From assembly GCA_023630585.1 (NCBI GenBank), contig CM042548.1:3519527-3583526 (forward strand): a stretch of DNA of 64,000 nucleotides, in the 5' to 3' direction. The stretch comes from Cranoglanis bouderius. Taxonomy: Eukaryota > Chordata > Actinopteri > Siluriformes > Cranoglanididae. How positions within the stretch are numbered: the stretch's first letter is position 1; every line of letters starts with the position of its first letter. Of this stretch, positions 12,275 to 22,300 are shown piece by piece. The notes under the pieces were generated by a model, which made no database searches, had not been told where the DNA came from, and saw only the letters and a program-made list of their open reading frames with translations. Made by a program: the position numbers and the translations under genes.

Positions 12275-12862
12275 TGTTAGGTTCCCTCTCTCGCTACGCT
12301 GCGAATGGAGCAGCGCCCTTCCGCATTCCACGGAGCGCATTCCAGTTCCATTCAGAAAGAGTCTCGTTTTGTTTACCTCTGCCATGTGCGTTTTTGTTTT
12401 CGTATTCACGTCATGTCTCCGCCTCCTATGTTTCCCCATGTGCTTTTGTTATTGTGTTGCGTCATGTCTTTGCCCCCGTTTCCTCATTGGTTCTCCGTTT
12501 AATGTGATTATCGTTTCCAGGTGTCACTGATGTAATCTTGTTTCTGTTTGAATGAACTCTGCTACTTAAACCCCTGTTTGCTTCTGCTTCATTGCGGAGT
12601 ATTAGATTAGATTAGTTTAGTGTCGTAGCTCTGTATCCGTAGTTCTAGTTTCGTAGCTCTGTGTCCGTAGTTCTTATTCGATTTCCGTAGCTCTGTGCTC
12701 GTGGTTCCTAAACCACCTCCTTACCTCGCGTGTGTTTCCCTACGTTGTGGATTATTACTGCATTTGTGGATTACTGCCTTTTTTGTTAATAAACTTTTCT
12801 GCATTAACTGGCATCTCCCCAGCGCATGCATCCTGACTCCTCTGCCTACTGCTTACATAACA
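12275..12862 (+). repeat. 5' LTR
   Basis: 588 bp, TG...CA ends. It contains several tandem gtagctctgt/tccgtagttct blocks at about 12625-12700 that also occur in the 3' LTR, and an AATAAA at about 12788 that could serve as poly(A) signal. Confidence 0.85.
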
Positions 12863-12879
12863 GAATACTGCACCTTGAC

Positions 12880-14256
12880 ATGGATGCAGTGGGGAAACTC
12901 CGGGATAACCGCACCCCACCTTCTGTTCCCCTCCTGGACTCTATTTCTTTTCGGGTCTGTGTTCTGCCTCCTACCACCTATGACGGCGTCTCGTGGCACC
13001 CCAGGTATTTTTTTTTACAAGCGCAAGGATTTTTTGTTGGTTTAGAGGGTCCAAAACCCAGTGAGGAACTATGGGTGCGGTTCCTCCTCTCCCATTTGGT
13101 CGGCTCAGCCCGCTGGTGGGTGGAGACCCACTTTGCCAGCGGATACACGGAACTGGCGACAGTCCCAGGTTTCGTGGAGCTCCTATCACGGGAATATGGG
13201 AGCCCCGATGCTGAGTCTGACCTCAATTCCCTACTGAACTCGGTGCGCCTGCCCGGGGACCAGGTCCAGTCTTTCCTCGAGCACTATGAGAGGGAGCGGG
13301 CTAACAGGGCAGCCTGCACCTCTCAACACCTGACCCAGGAGTGCGCCACCGAGGGATGCACCAACCCAGCCACTCTCCAGTGCCCCACCTGCAGGAAACA
13401 GGGAGGAAGGAGCAGCTACTTCTGCTCACAATCCTGTTTTAAGGGCAGCTGGCGGGTGCAGAAACGGCTCCACAGGTGGGCTACCCCCGAGCTCCAGCCG
13501 GAGGCCCAGCAGGAGGTCTCCACAGCGGAGCTACCCCTGGAGGTTAACGTGGCGACCTTCAGCCCAGAGCTCCAGCCGGAGGCCCAGCAGGAGGTCTCCA
13601 CAATGGAGCTGCCCCTGGAGGTTAACGAGGCAACCTCCAGCCCCGAGCTCCAGCCGGAGGCCCAGCAGGAGGTTTTCCCAGCGGAGCTGCCCCTGGAGGT
13701 TAACATGGCAACCTCCAGCCTCGAGCTTCAGCCGGAAACCCAGCAGGAGGTTTTCCCAGCGGAGCTGCTCTTGGAGGTTCACGAGGAGACCTCCACTCCT
13801 TTCCAGTTCCTATCGGAGACCCAAGTGGGGTGCTCCGTTCCAGTCCAGTTCCTGTCGGAGACCCAAGAGGGGTGCTCCGTTCCAGCCCACCCCTCTTGGG
13901 TGCTCCGTTCCAGTCCAGTTCCTGTCGGAGACCCAAGAGGGGTGCTCCGTTCCAGCCCAGTTCCTGTCGGAGACCCAAGTGGGGTGCTCCACTCCAGTCC
14001 TGTTCCCGTCAGAGGTTCAAGAAGAAACCTCCTCTCCTGTCCTGCTTATACAGGAGGTACACGAGGAGACCTCTGCCCAAGCCATGTTCCTGCCAGCGGT
14101 TCAAGAAGAAACCTCCGCTCCTATCCTGCTCATGTCGGAGGTCCACGGGGTGACCTCTTCTCAGGCCCAGTCCATGTCTGGGGTCCACGGGATGACCTCC
14201 TTTCCAAGTCCAGTTTCCAGTCCAGTTTCCAGTCCTGTTTCCAACCCTGTTCTTGA
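12880..14256 (+). CDS. Retroelement Gag with MetAP1-type zinc finger
   Basis: The likely start is the ATG at 12880 just past the LTR; an in-frame ATG at 12826 lies within it. The N-terminal part (about 13030-13320) resembles the capsid region of Ty3-like and RTL/PEG10-family Gags: a hydrophobic SEELWVRFLLSHLVGSARWW block, then a helical stretch. Where a CCHC knuckle is expected there is instead a C6H-type finger at 13342-13476 (residues counted from 12826: C173, C178, C186, C189, C200, C204, H216) with the CSQSCFKGSW signature of methionine aminopeptidase 1; the first histidine ligand is replaced by Q212. It is followed by four copies of a roughly 26-residue Glu/Gln-rich repeat (13,490-13,790) and 15-residue repeats. 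The reading frame appears to slip among these repeats near 13,890, and a second frame carries the Ser/Val-rich tail to 15,079. Confidence 0.75.
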   Translation: MDAVGKLRDNRTPPSVPLLDSISFRVCVLPPTTYDGVSWHPRYFFLQAQGFFVGLEGPKPSEELWVRFLLSHLVGSARWWVETHFASGYTELATVPGFVELLSREYGSPDAESDLNSLLNSVRLPGDQVQSFLEHYERERANRAACTSQHLTQECATEGCTNPATLQCPTCRKQGGRSSYFCSQSCFKGSWRVQKRLHRWATPELQPEAQQEVSTAELPLEVNVATFSPELQPEAQQEVSTMELPLEVNEATSSPELQPEAQQEVFPAELPLEVNMATSSLELQPETQQEVFPAELLLEVHEETSTPFQFLSETQVGCSVPVQFLSETQEGCSVPAHPSWVLRSSPVPVGDPRGVLRSSPVPVGDPSGVLHSSPVPVRGSRRNLLSCPAYTGGTRGDLCPSHVPASGSRRNLRSYPAHVGGPRGDLFSGPVHVWGPRDDLLSKSSFQSSFQSCFQPCS

Positions 14257-14760
14257 TTTAGTTGCTAGCTCTGTTGTTGATTTAATTTCTGGTTCTGTTT
14301 TTGCTTTCATTCTCAGTTCGGTTGCTGAATTAATTCTCAGTTCAGTTACTGATTTAATTTCCAGCTCTGTTTCCAGCTTCGTTCCCGGCTCCGTTTCCGA
14401 CCCAGCACACTCCTCTGTCTCCTCCTCTGTCTCCTCCTCTGTCTCTGGTTACCTTCCTAGCTCAGCTTCCAGTCCAGTTTCAGATTTTGTCTCTGGCCCT
14501 GTCTCCAGCCCTGTCTCAAATGTGATTTCCAAGTCTGTCTCCAAGTCTGTCTCCAAGTCTGTCTCCGGGTCAGTTTCCGGGTCTGTTTCCGGGTATGTCT
14601 CGGAGTCTGTTTCCGGGTCTGTCTCGAGGTCTGTTTCCGAGTCTGTCTCGAAGTCTGTTTCCGGGTCTGTCTCGAGGTCTGTTTCCGAGTCTGTCTCGAA
14701 GTCTGTCTCCAAGTCTGTCTCCAAGTCTGTCTCCGGGTCTGTTTTTGGTCCGGGTGCCGG
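14200..14760 (+). repeat. Pyrimidine-rich coding minisatellite in gag tail
   Basis: Many short repeats of tctgtctccaag and ccgggtctgttt type encode a Ser-Val-Ser-Lys/Gly-rich low-complexity tail in the frame that runs from about 13,979 to 15,079. The complementary strand is open too, but only as a shadow of the repeat. Confidence 0.8.
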
Positions 14761-15058
14761 GGCTGGCTCCAGTCCTGGTTCCGGGCCGGGCTTCGGGCTG
14801 GGCGCCGGGTCGGGCTTCGGGGCAGGCTCCAAGCCTAGCGCCAGGTCGGGCACCGGGTCGGACATCGCTCCGGGTTCTCGACCGAGTTCTCGCCCGGGGC
14901 CGGGGGGACGACCCGACACGCTCTGCTCTGATTCTGGGACACTGGACATTGCCAGCCTCAGGTCCTGGATGGCAGAGGTTAGGATCCTGCTCAGGGGCCC
15001 AGGTCCGCCAAAATGGATAGAACTTGCGGCGCTTCGGGAGCCGCGCCTTGGGGGGGGG

Positions 15059-15639
15059 TTCCCTCTAGGTTCCCTCTAGGTTCCCTCTCTCGCCCTTCCG
15101 CATTCCACGGAGCGCATTCCAGTTCCATTCAGAAAGACTCTCGTTTTGTTTACCTCTGCCATGTGCGTTTTTGTTTTCATATTCACGTCATGTCTCCGCC
15201 TCCTGTGTTTCCCCATGTGCTTTTGTTATTGTGTTGCATCATGTCTCTGCCCCCGTTTCCTCATTGGTTCTCCGTTTAATGTGATTATCATTTCCAGGTG
15301 TCGCTGATGTAATCTTGTTTCTGTTTGAATGAACCCTGCTACTTAAACCCCTGTTTGCTTCTGCTTCATCGCGAAGTATTAGATTAGATTAGTTTAGTGT
15401 CGTAGCTCTGTATCCGTAGTTCTAGTTTCGTAGCTCTGTGTCCGTAGTTCTTATTCGATTTCCGTAGCTCTGTGTTCATGGTTCCCAAACCACCTCCTTA
15501 CCTCGCGTGTGTTTCCCTACGTTGTGGATTATTACTGCATTTGTGGATTACTGCCTTTTTTGTTAATAAACTTTTCTGCATTAATTGGCGTCTCCCCAGC
15601 GCATGCATCCTGACTCCTCTGCCTACTGCTTACATAACA
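15059..15639 (+). repeat. 3' LTR
   Basis: About 581 bp, matching the 5' LTR with about 15 substitutions. Its first bases are altered by two extra copies of a gttccctcta motif and a short deletion. Confidence 0.8.
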
Positions 15640-15872
15640 CACTGAGAAAAAACACTCCATGAAGTATTTAATTATTTAAATATATTATAACTATTTATAA
15701 TGATTCACTATCTGTTGTTATATTTTATAGAAAATAGTTAAAATTGTAGCTGAACATCTTTGTACTGAAAGCACAGAGTGAAGATTGTTTAGCAGCTATT
15801 CTGACTGTAAATCATAAGTTTTTCTCACTGTATTTTATCTAACATTACATTTCTCTCTGTTGTTTTACACAG

Positions 15873-15886
15873 AACGTATGCGTATG
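15873..15886 (+). CDS. Microexon B6 (14 nt)
   Basis: Insert AACGTATGCGTATG, identical to B1, with the standard B splice signals. Its A partner is now 4.3 kb away because of the retrotransposon. Confidence 0.6.
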
Positions 15887-16991
15887 GTAAGTAAATAACT
15901 CGACTTCAGACTAATGGTAAAGGCTGACATTTTATAAATTTATCACATGTATTACATTTTAATCCAGGGATCAAATAGAAAGATAAAAAGCATTTTCAGA
16001 TCATGTTTCAGATCAGATCAAATATCCCAGGATTCCTCTGGATGGAATAGTTCTCTTTAGTGCGAGTATCCAAGTACCATTTCACCTTTTTTGGATTATT
16101 GTCATAAGGTGTGATAATTGTGTTCTTCCTGAAATGAACAGTAACATAACATTTCCTGACACTTCACAATAAACATAAATCATAGCTTTAACAGTTTTCA
16201 GTGCTTGTAGACAGAATAATTGCCATCAGTTGCTCTGCATAACAATCACAGCATATTTTGAAAAAGCATTGAAGAGTTGACTCGGCCTAGCATTTAGTCT
16301 CTTTAAGCTAACAATATTAAGCCATGTTAATGCACACAGCATAAAGACAACCTGACTGAACTGAGAACAGAAGTCCTTACCTTCATTTATAAAACTTCCA
16401 TAATAGGAGAGAGGGATTTGGGAGTGAAAGAGAGAAAAACATAAGGAGATCACGCATCTTCCCAAGTCTACTGCGACATATCATATGCTGTCGTAACCGA
16501 TATATAGACGAGGCAGTAGCAAAGCACATCATTCTGTTATCTGTTCAGTTTTTTACATTGATAAATGTCTGTGTTTTTAATTAAAGGAAGTGGGAATCTG
16601 ATATTCTGTATATTCCTTTATGTACTACAATAGCACATAGATATATTACAGAATATTGAAGTATAGATTTAAAATACACAGGGGGAAATGCACATATACT
16701 GACATACTGTATATTGGTAAATACATGCATATATCAGAAAATAGTATTTTCCAATAAATCACAAGATATTTCTGTTCCTTAAGGGTAACTAGCGGTATAT
16801 TAGCACAATGCTACATTATACAGATTTACTGTGTGTGATGACTGATTGTTGTCTAGTTTTCCTCTTTTTTATTAAGACACACATCAGCTGTGTTTTAACC
16901 AGAGTAACAGTTACTTTCACATTTTCACATGGAACAATTCACATTTGGCTTCATGCAAAAAATCTTCACTCTGTATTATTTACTTTCACAG

Positions 16992-17004
16992 TTGGCAGCA
17001 TTAG
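16992..17004 (+). CDS. Microexon A7 (13 nt)
   Basis: Insert TTGGCAGCATTAG with standard A splice signals. It reads L-A-A-L plus one base; with B7 it gives LAALAASGR. It differs from A2 only in the first two bases and a few internal ones, although the B partner is identical. Confidence 0.6.
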
Positions 17005-18033
17005 GTGAGTATAAACACTTTTCTCTGATAGTGATGTCTTGATGCTGCATGAATAATATATTTATTGTGCAGATGAAATAGATTAGACTGTGCTGTCTGT
17101 TCAGAGTGCAATAGCACATAGATATATGAGCATCATGAGCATAGTGTAGTGAACACAACAGACTGTGATCGCTGGCAGAACATTCATCATGCTGTTGTCT
17201 AGTTTGTCATTAGTGTTATACAGACACAGAAATCTGACCTACACACTGATACTGAGAGCTAAAAAGCTCAATGTTTCTTTACAAATGACACACACACTCA
17301 TTAGTGAACAATCTGATCTAATGGAGCTAATTATCAGAGATTGGATCAATATCAGTTTAAACTGAAACAATCAGAGGGGAAATTAAATTACACACTAAAT
17401 GTGGCCTTTAGATTGTTACAGTTACTGGATATCCAGTAGAACAGACTAGATCACTGCCAAATATAGCACTGAGAACCACAACAACACACAAAGCTAGCTA
17501 ATATTGGGCAGCTAGTTTGTTCTGTAGACTGTGTGCTGTGTTTGAATGAGCGCAGTCAGAATGAGCACAGTTACACTGCCACATTGGAGATCAGACTGCT
17601 GCATAATCAGACAGAGCCACAGTGTGAGCTAACCGGCTAACGCTAGGTAAAAGACTAGCTCTTGTTGAAAGTGAGAGACAGTAGGACTTGTCTTTATTTT
17701 TCCCGATACAGATAGAAATGGGATTAAAATATGGTGGTGCTCAGCATTTTCACTTCATATGGAGTGTTTTATTCAACAGTTGATCACAGATATGTGTTAC
17801 TGCACTGAGAAAAAACACTCCATGAAGTATTTCATTATTTAAATATAAACTATTTATAATGATTCACTATCTGTTGTTATATTTTATAAAAAAAATATTT
17901 AAAATTGTAGCTGAACATCTTTGTACTGAAAGCACAGAGTGAAGATTGTTTAGCAGCTATTCTGACTGTAAATCATAAGTTTTTCTCACTGTATTTTATC
18001 TAACATTACATTTCTCTCTGTTGTTTTACACAG

Positions 18034-18047
18034 CAGCTTCAGGACGG
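18034..18047 (+). CDS. Microexon B7 (14 nt)
   Basis: Insert CAGCTTCAGGACGG with a NAGNAG acceptor, identical to B2. It is the last array exon. It ends in phase 0, which matches the phase-0 entry of the next exon at 19,330. Confidence 0.6.
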
Positions 18048-18358
18048 GTAAGTAAATAACTTGACTTCACACTAATGGTAAAGGCTGATAATTTATAAAC
18101 TTATCACATATATTACATTTTAATCCAGGGATCAAATAGAAAGATAAAAAGCATTTTCAGATCATGTTTACGTGAAGGACTCTGATCAGTAAGTGAGATT
18201 CCACTTCCATCAGTCAGCTTCTTTCCCACAATGCTCCTGTGCGTAACCCCACTGCACTGCAATAATGTAGGCAGAGACGTTTACCATGTCGAGTAAAAGA
18301 CACAACAAACATGCAACATATAACACACACCACTGCCAGACTCCATCACAATCTCATC

Positions 18359-18540
18359 CAGTGTTGGGGAGTAGCTAACTAAAAGTAGTGACACTTCTAA
18401 CTTAACTACATTTTTCAGTAGCATGACAGTAGCTCTGCTACTTTAAATATAGTGTAGCTTTTCCAGTAACCTGTTACTTTTTCAAACGAGTAGCGATGTA
18501 GCATGACCAATCGTTATGTTTTTTGTCCAGTTATAATGGT
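18359..18540. mobile_element. hAT-like transposon end
   Basis: Starts with cagtgttggggagtagctaac, a terminus shape common to fish hAT-type non-autonomous elements, followed by the typical gtagc-rich subterminal repeats. The opposite end was not found, so this is a fragment. Confidence 0.5.
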
Positions 18541-18894
18541 TCTCTAAATTGCATATCTGCAGTGCCTGCTTGCTTAAGAGCCTTAATGTAGCTCACATGG
18601 ATAGGAAGAGACCATCTGATGGACACATAAAATGACCAACCACAGTTTGTTACCTGATGTATGGGGTGGGAAAATGATAATATCATAATAAATGAACACT
18701 GGAATTTATTCTCTGATACAGAGAATATTACTAGTGCTTTGTTGTTAATAGGCAACACAACCCAATGTTTACACTTACTTACAAATAAAATAAAATAATT
18801 TAATAAGTTTATCAGTGCATTTAAGATTTATTTCATGTTCTGAATACAACAGTCTGACTGTATTCCTCAACATCTTGTTTAAGGGAGCAGTAAG

Positions 18895-19070
18895 AGAAAT
18901 ATAAGAGAAAAAGTGTTAAGTGGGGTTGAGGTCAGGGCTCTGTGCAGGACACTCGAGTTCTTCCAATCCAACCTTGGCAAACCATGTCTTCATGGAGCTC
19001 ACTGTGTGCACAGGGGCATTGTCATGCTGGAACAGGTTTGCTCCTCTTAGTTCCAGTGAAGGAAAATTGT
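18895..19070 (-). mobile_element. Tc1-like transposase fragment
   Basis: The reverse strand reads like the central/C-terminal part of a Tc1 transposase (a Q-H-D-N-A-P-V-H-like block and a downstream helix), with no termini. It is a relic in the intron before FIIND exon 1. Confidence 0.6.
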
Positions 19071-19329
19071 AATGCTACAGCTACAGGTTTTTGCATTGAG
19101 TACTCATAAAATGGGATCTGATTTTCATCTAAGACACAATTATAGACAAACACAATTTTGACTAAAATAATAAACCACACACAGTAGTAGTATTCAGGGC
19201 TTTCTACAAACTTTTCTACAAACTAGTTTTCTACAAAAGTCTACTGAAAGTCTTTGTTCATGTGTCCACTATCAGAAAAACTCAGGCAATGAAACTGTCC
19301 ACACCTTGTCTCCTATTTTTGTTTAACAG

Positions 19330-22300
19330 CCCTCAGCAGATGTAGAAGTATTCATTCCAGACCTGGTTGAAAACTTTGCTGAGGATAAAAGCAAAGATGA
19401 ATATAGGTAACATGCTTACTTTTTTTTTTATTCCAAGGGTGGAAAATCAGTAGCCAGGCATTGAGGAGAAGCAGATTTCATGTCCATATTTTTAGGCTTT
19501 TATTCATAGTGCCCAGCAGTCAAGTAGATTCTGTAGCGAATCTAGCTCAAATGGGTGAAATATATCTATAGCTCGAATCGAAGCGTGTTCTGATCAAGTA
19601 TGGATATAAATCGACCATGAAAGGGAATGTTATATTAATTACTGTAACCTAGCTCTAGAATTAAATGCGAAGCAGCTTGATCTGTTTGTCCACCAAACTT
19701 ACCAGGGCAGTCTTCGTATTACTCTAAAGGAATAAATTATCCTTCTGGCCACGAAGCATAGTTTATTCTACGTTACAGAAATCCAGCGCGTAGCGAGGAG
19801 CAACGTTAAAAGTGAACCTTGTCATAAGTAAAAACAGACGATCCAGCGTGATAACCATGGATTTTAATAACTACGTAAAAACTACAGATATACACAACTA
19901 GGTACAACAAATAATACATATATATACAGGGTAAGTGAAAGGAACAGAAGGAAAAGTGATGGAAGTAACAATGGCAGAACACAGTTTAACCTCGAGAATC
20001 AGCAAAGGAATTTGAATTCAACTTTTTCAACAAAAGTGGCTTTGGCTTAAAGGACACCTCTAAAGGTCAATTGGAATTATACTTGCGTTAATTTAATGCA
20101 GTTCACGAGGGTCCTTGATTTGCAGATTGAGCGAGGAATTTGCTGGTTCTTCGGCGTCGGTAGAGTAGGGGTGAACGGAGTTGAGTCTCGCCCGAGGATG
20201 AAGAATATGGTGATTGCCACGTGGTTTCACGAGACAAAGGAGAGTCCGGAGGAATGCCGGAAACGGAAAGCGGCAAGGTGAGAAGTAGGAAGAGGGTGAG
20301 AAAAAGCGAAGGAGCGAGCCAGCGGGGGACGCGTGTCACGGTCTTTTATGGACAATGCCAATGTACACGCCTCTCTGAGCTGCTGGCGAATCCAAAGAGA
20401 GATAAGAAAGTTCTGGGGGGAAAACTTCTTTGGTCTGTCCCAGAACGGGTCGCATGTCAGGGCGGGGTTTGTGTTAAGTTTGGATCAATATGGTATTTGA
20501 TAAAACATGGAAAAGTATAGAATGATACATCCTATCGTCCTGTAGTATGCATCATTAATTGGCATATTGTGAGACAATGATTTTGGTACCAAACTTCAAG
20601 GAGATTATGATATCTTGGACAGTGTAGGATCATTAGACATAGTTACAGACAACTTAAAAATTAGCTTTTCGCTCAAACTATATAAAATTGCTACAACTAG
20701 GTTATCTAGACATACAACACATGCATATACGAATAAATCATAACTATCTAGGGATATGATTACAGGTTACATTCAAGAGACATGTTCACTGTGTGTGTGC
20801 GTGAGTGTGTGCATGTCCAGAAGAGGGGGCTGGCGTTCTTCTAAAGTTACAATGGTCCTTTGGTCACCTCAGGGTGACCTTCTAGGGAGGAGGTTCTTTG
20901 CTAGACCGGTTGGCTCCGATGTTAATCTCTGAGGTCGTAAACTGAGATTAGATCGAAGATTTACAGGCCCTGGGGTCGGGAAATGGTGGATCCTTGTTGA
21001 CGAACTAATCCTGAAGTTTCCCAGAGTTCAGTCATCAAAGGTTTCTTTTATTGCGGGAGTAGGTCCTGTGTGGGTTCCCAAAGAGTCTCCTGAATTCCAG
21101 AGTTGCATCTGGTCAAAGAAGGCCTCTCGGGTTATTCTGGGTCACTTAAAGGAGTGAAACTTTATATGTTTCACTTGGGTTAATGTAGAAATCAGTTTGG
21201 GCACCCCGATACGTTACAATTCACTAACATAAAAAAAAGAAAGAAACACTAGTCATTAATGCAAAGCAAAAGAGGTTAATTTGTATGTATATTTAACTAT
21301 TACTCTTTCCAAATGCCACAGCCTGCTGCTATACACACCAAAAACATGTGGACCCCTGACCATCACGCCCATATGGGCTTGCAAAACCTCCAAACCATGG
21401 GCATTATATATATATCCTCTAGCAGCCTCCAAAGAAATATTATTTGTACACCTCTGCAGAAGTATTATTTGTCCAACCCTTATGTTCAAACAAACTCTTG
21501 ATTGCTGAAGATATCATAACAGGACATGTTATTCTTATTATTTTTATCTTATTTTCAGGTTTCTCTGTTCTCATGCTGGTCAGTTTATGTGCAAAGTGAC
21601 CAACCTTATGTTTGAGATGGAAGGAAAAGGGGAAGTGCTGTACAGAATAGTGTCCTGGGACAGCTGTTGCTTGGATGGATTAGGCCAAAAGGAACCTGCA
21701 GGACCTCTGTACAGTATTGACTGCCGTGAAGGTTCTATCCGTCATCTGTATCTTCCACATTGTGAGATCTGTAAGTTGACTCATGGCTAACTTTTATATT
21801 CGTGGTTAAATATGATGCAAATTTATAAACAACTTAATAAAAGTATAATCTGTTCTCTTGCATTATGTATTTAACATGACTTAAAATGACTTATAATAAG
21901 CCTGAAATTATAATGAAAAGCATATAGTATTGGTTTGTCATAAAAAAAAAATAATAATAAAAATAAAAAAACATTGTAAATCACAGTGTCACTACATAGT
22001 TGAATAATAGCTGAATGCAGAACTATATTCAGGTTGGATTTTTGCTATTTCTCTCATTTGACTGTCATATCAGAAAAGATCCAGAACTATCACCAATTCG
22101 CACGTGTATGTAACTCAACTCTAGTGCAATAAATCTATTAAATCAGAGCCTCTGTTGTGAACCTAATTAGATAAAAATTGTAAACTACTGGGGCAAATAT
22201 CCAATTCATGTTTGTTATTATTATCTAAAATGCCTGATTCTGGTTGTTTATATGTTACAGGTACAGATCGGGATGCCATGGAATTGACTGTGGCACATGT

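Larger units (their letters stand above)
12275..15639 (+). mobile_element. Gag-only LTR retrotransposon inside unit 6
   Basis: The element is flanked by the 5-bp duplication cactg (12270-12274 and 15640-15644). The 5' LTR is 12275-12862, starting TGTTAG and ending ATAACA. A G-rich polypurine stretch at about 15048-15058 precedes the 3' LTR at about 15059-15639. The LTRs differ at about 15 sites, mostly transitions, plus a small gttccctcta expansion at the start of the 3' LTR. Only a Gag-like frame lies between them. No protease, reverse transcriptase or integrase is visible, so it would depend on another element. It sits in the same orientation as the host gene, in the intron between A6 and B6. 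Confidence 0.9.
405..18350 (+). repeat. Tandem array of seven microexon-bearing units
   Basis: Seven diverged copies of one unit lie head to tail. The A-exon positions (637, 2405, 4648, 6402, 9013, 11596, 16992) give spacings of 1768, 2243, 1754, 2611, 2583 and 5396 bp; the last contains a 3.37-kb retroelement. Each unit has an A microexon (13 nt), an intron, a B microexon (14 nt) and a second intron. Flanks are almost identical between units: all A acceptors read tttactttcacag and all A donors gtgagtata; all B donors read gtaagtaaataact, and a ctaac branch-point-like motif precedes every B. A roughly 650-bp segment found only after B2 (about 3780-4430) and after B6 (about 16120-16770) shows mosaic exchange between units. 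The array ends at about 18,350, before the FIIND-CARD exons on the same strand. Confidence 0.9.

Noticed and set aside
14449..14949. Minus-strand frame with ETDLETDPETD repeats
   Set aside because: It is the antisense shadow of the pyrimidine-rich repeat in the gag tail.
405..18350. The tandem array as a CRISPR-like or centromeric satellite
   Set aside because: Unit size, splice-signal conservation and linkage to a spliced immune gene do not fit a satellite, and the DNA is eukaryotic.
20096..20520. Overlapping frames inside the probable solo LTR
   Set aside because: Short, in several phases, and within a GC-richer LTR segment; no retroviral or host domain is visible.
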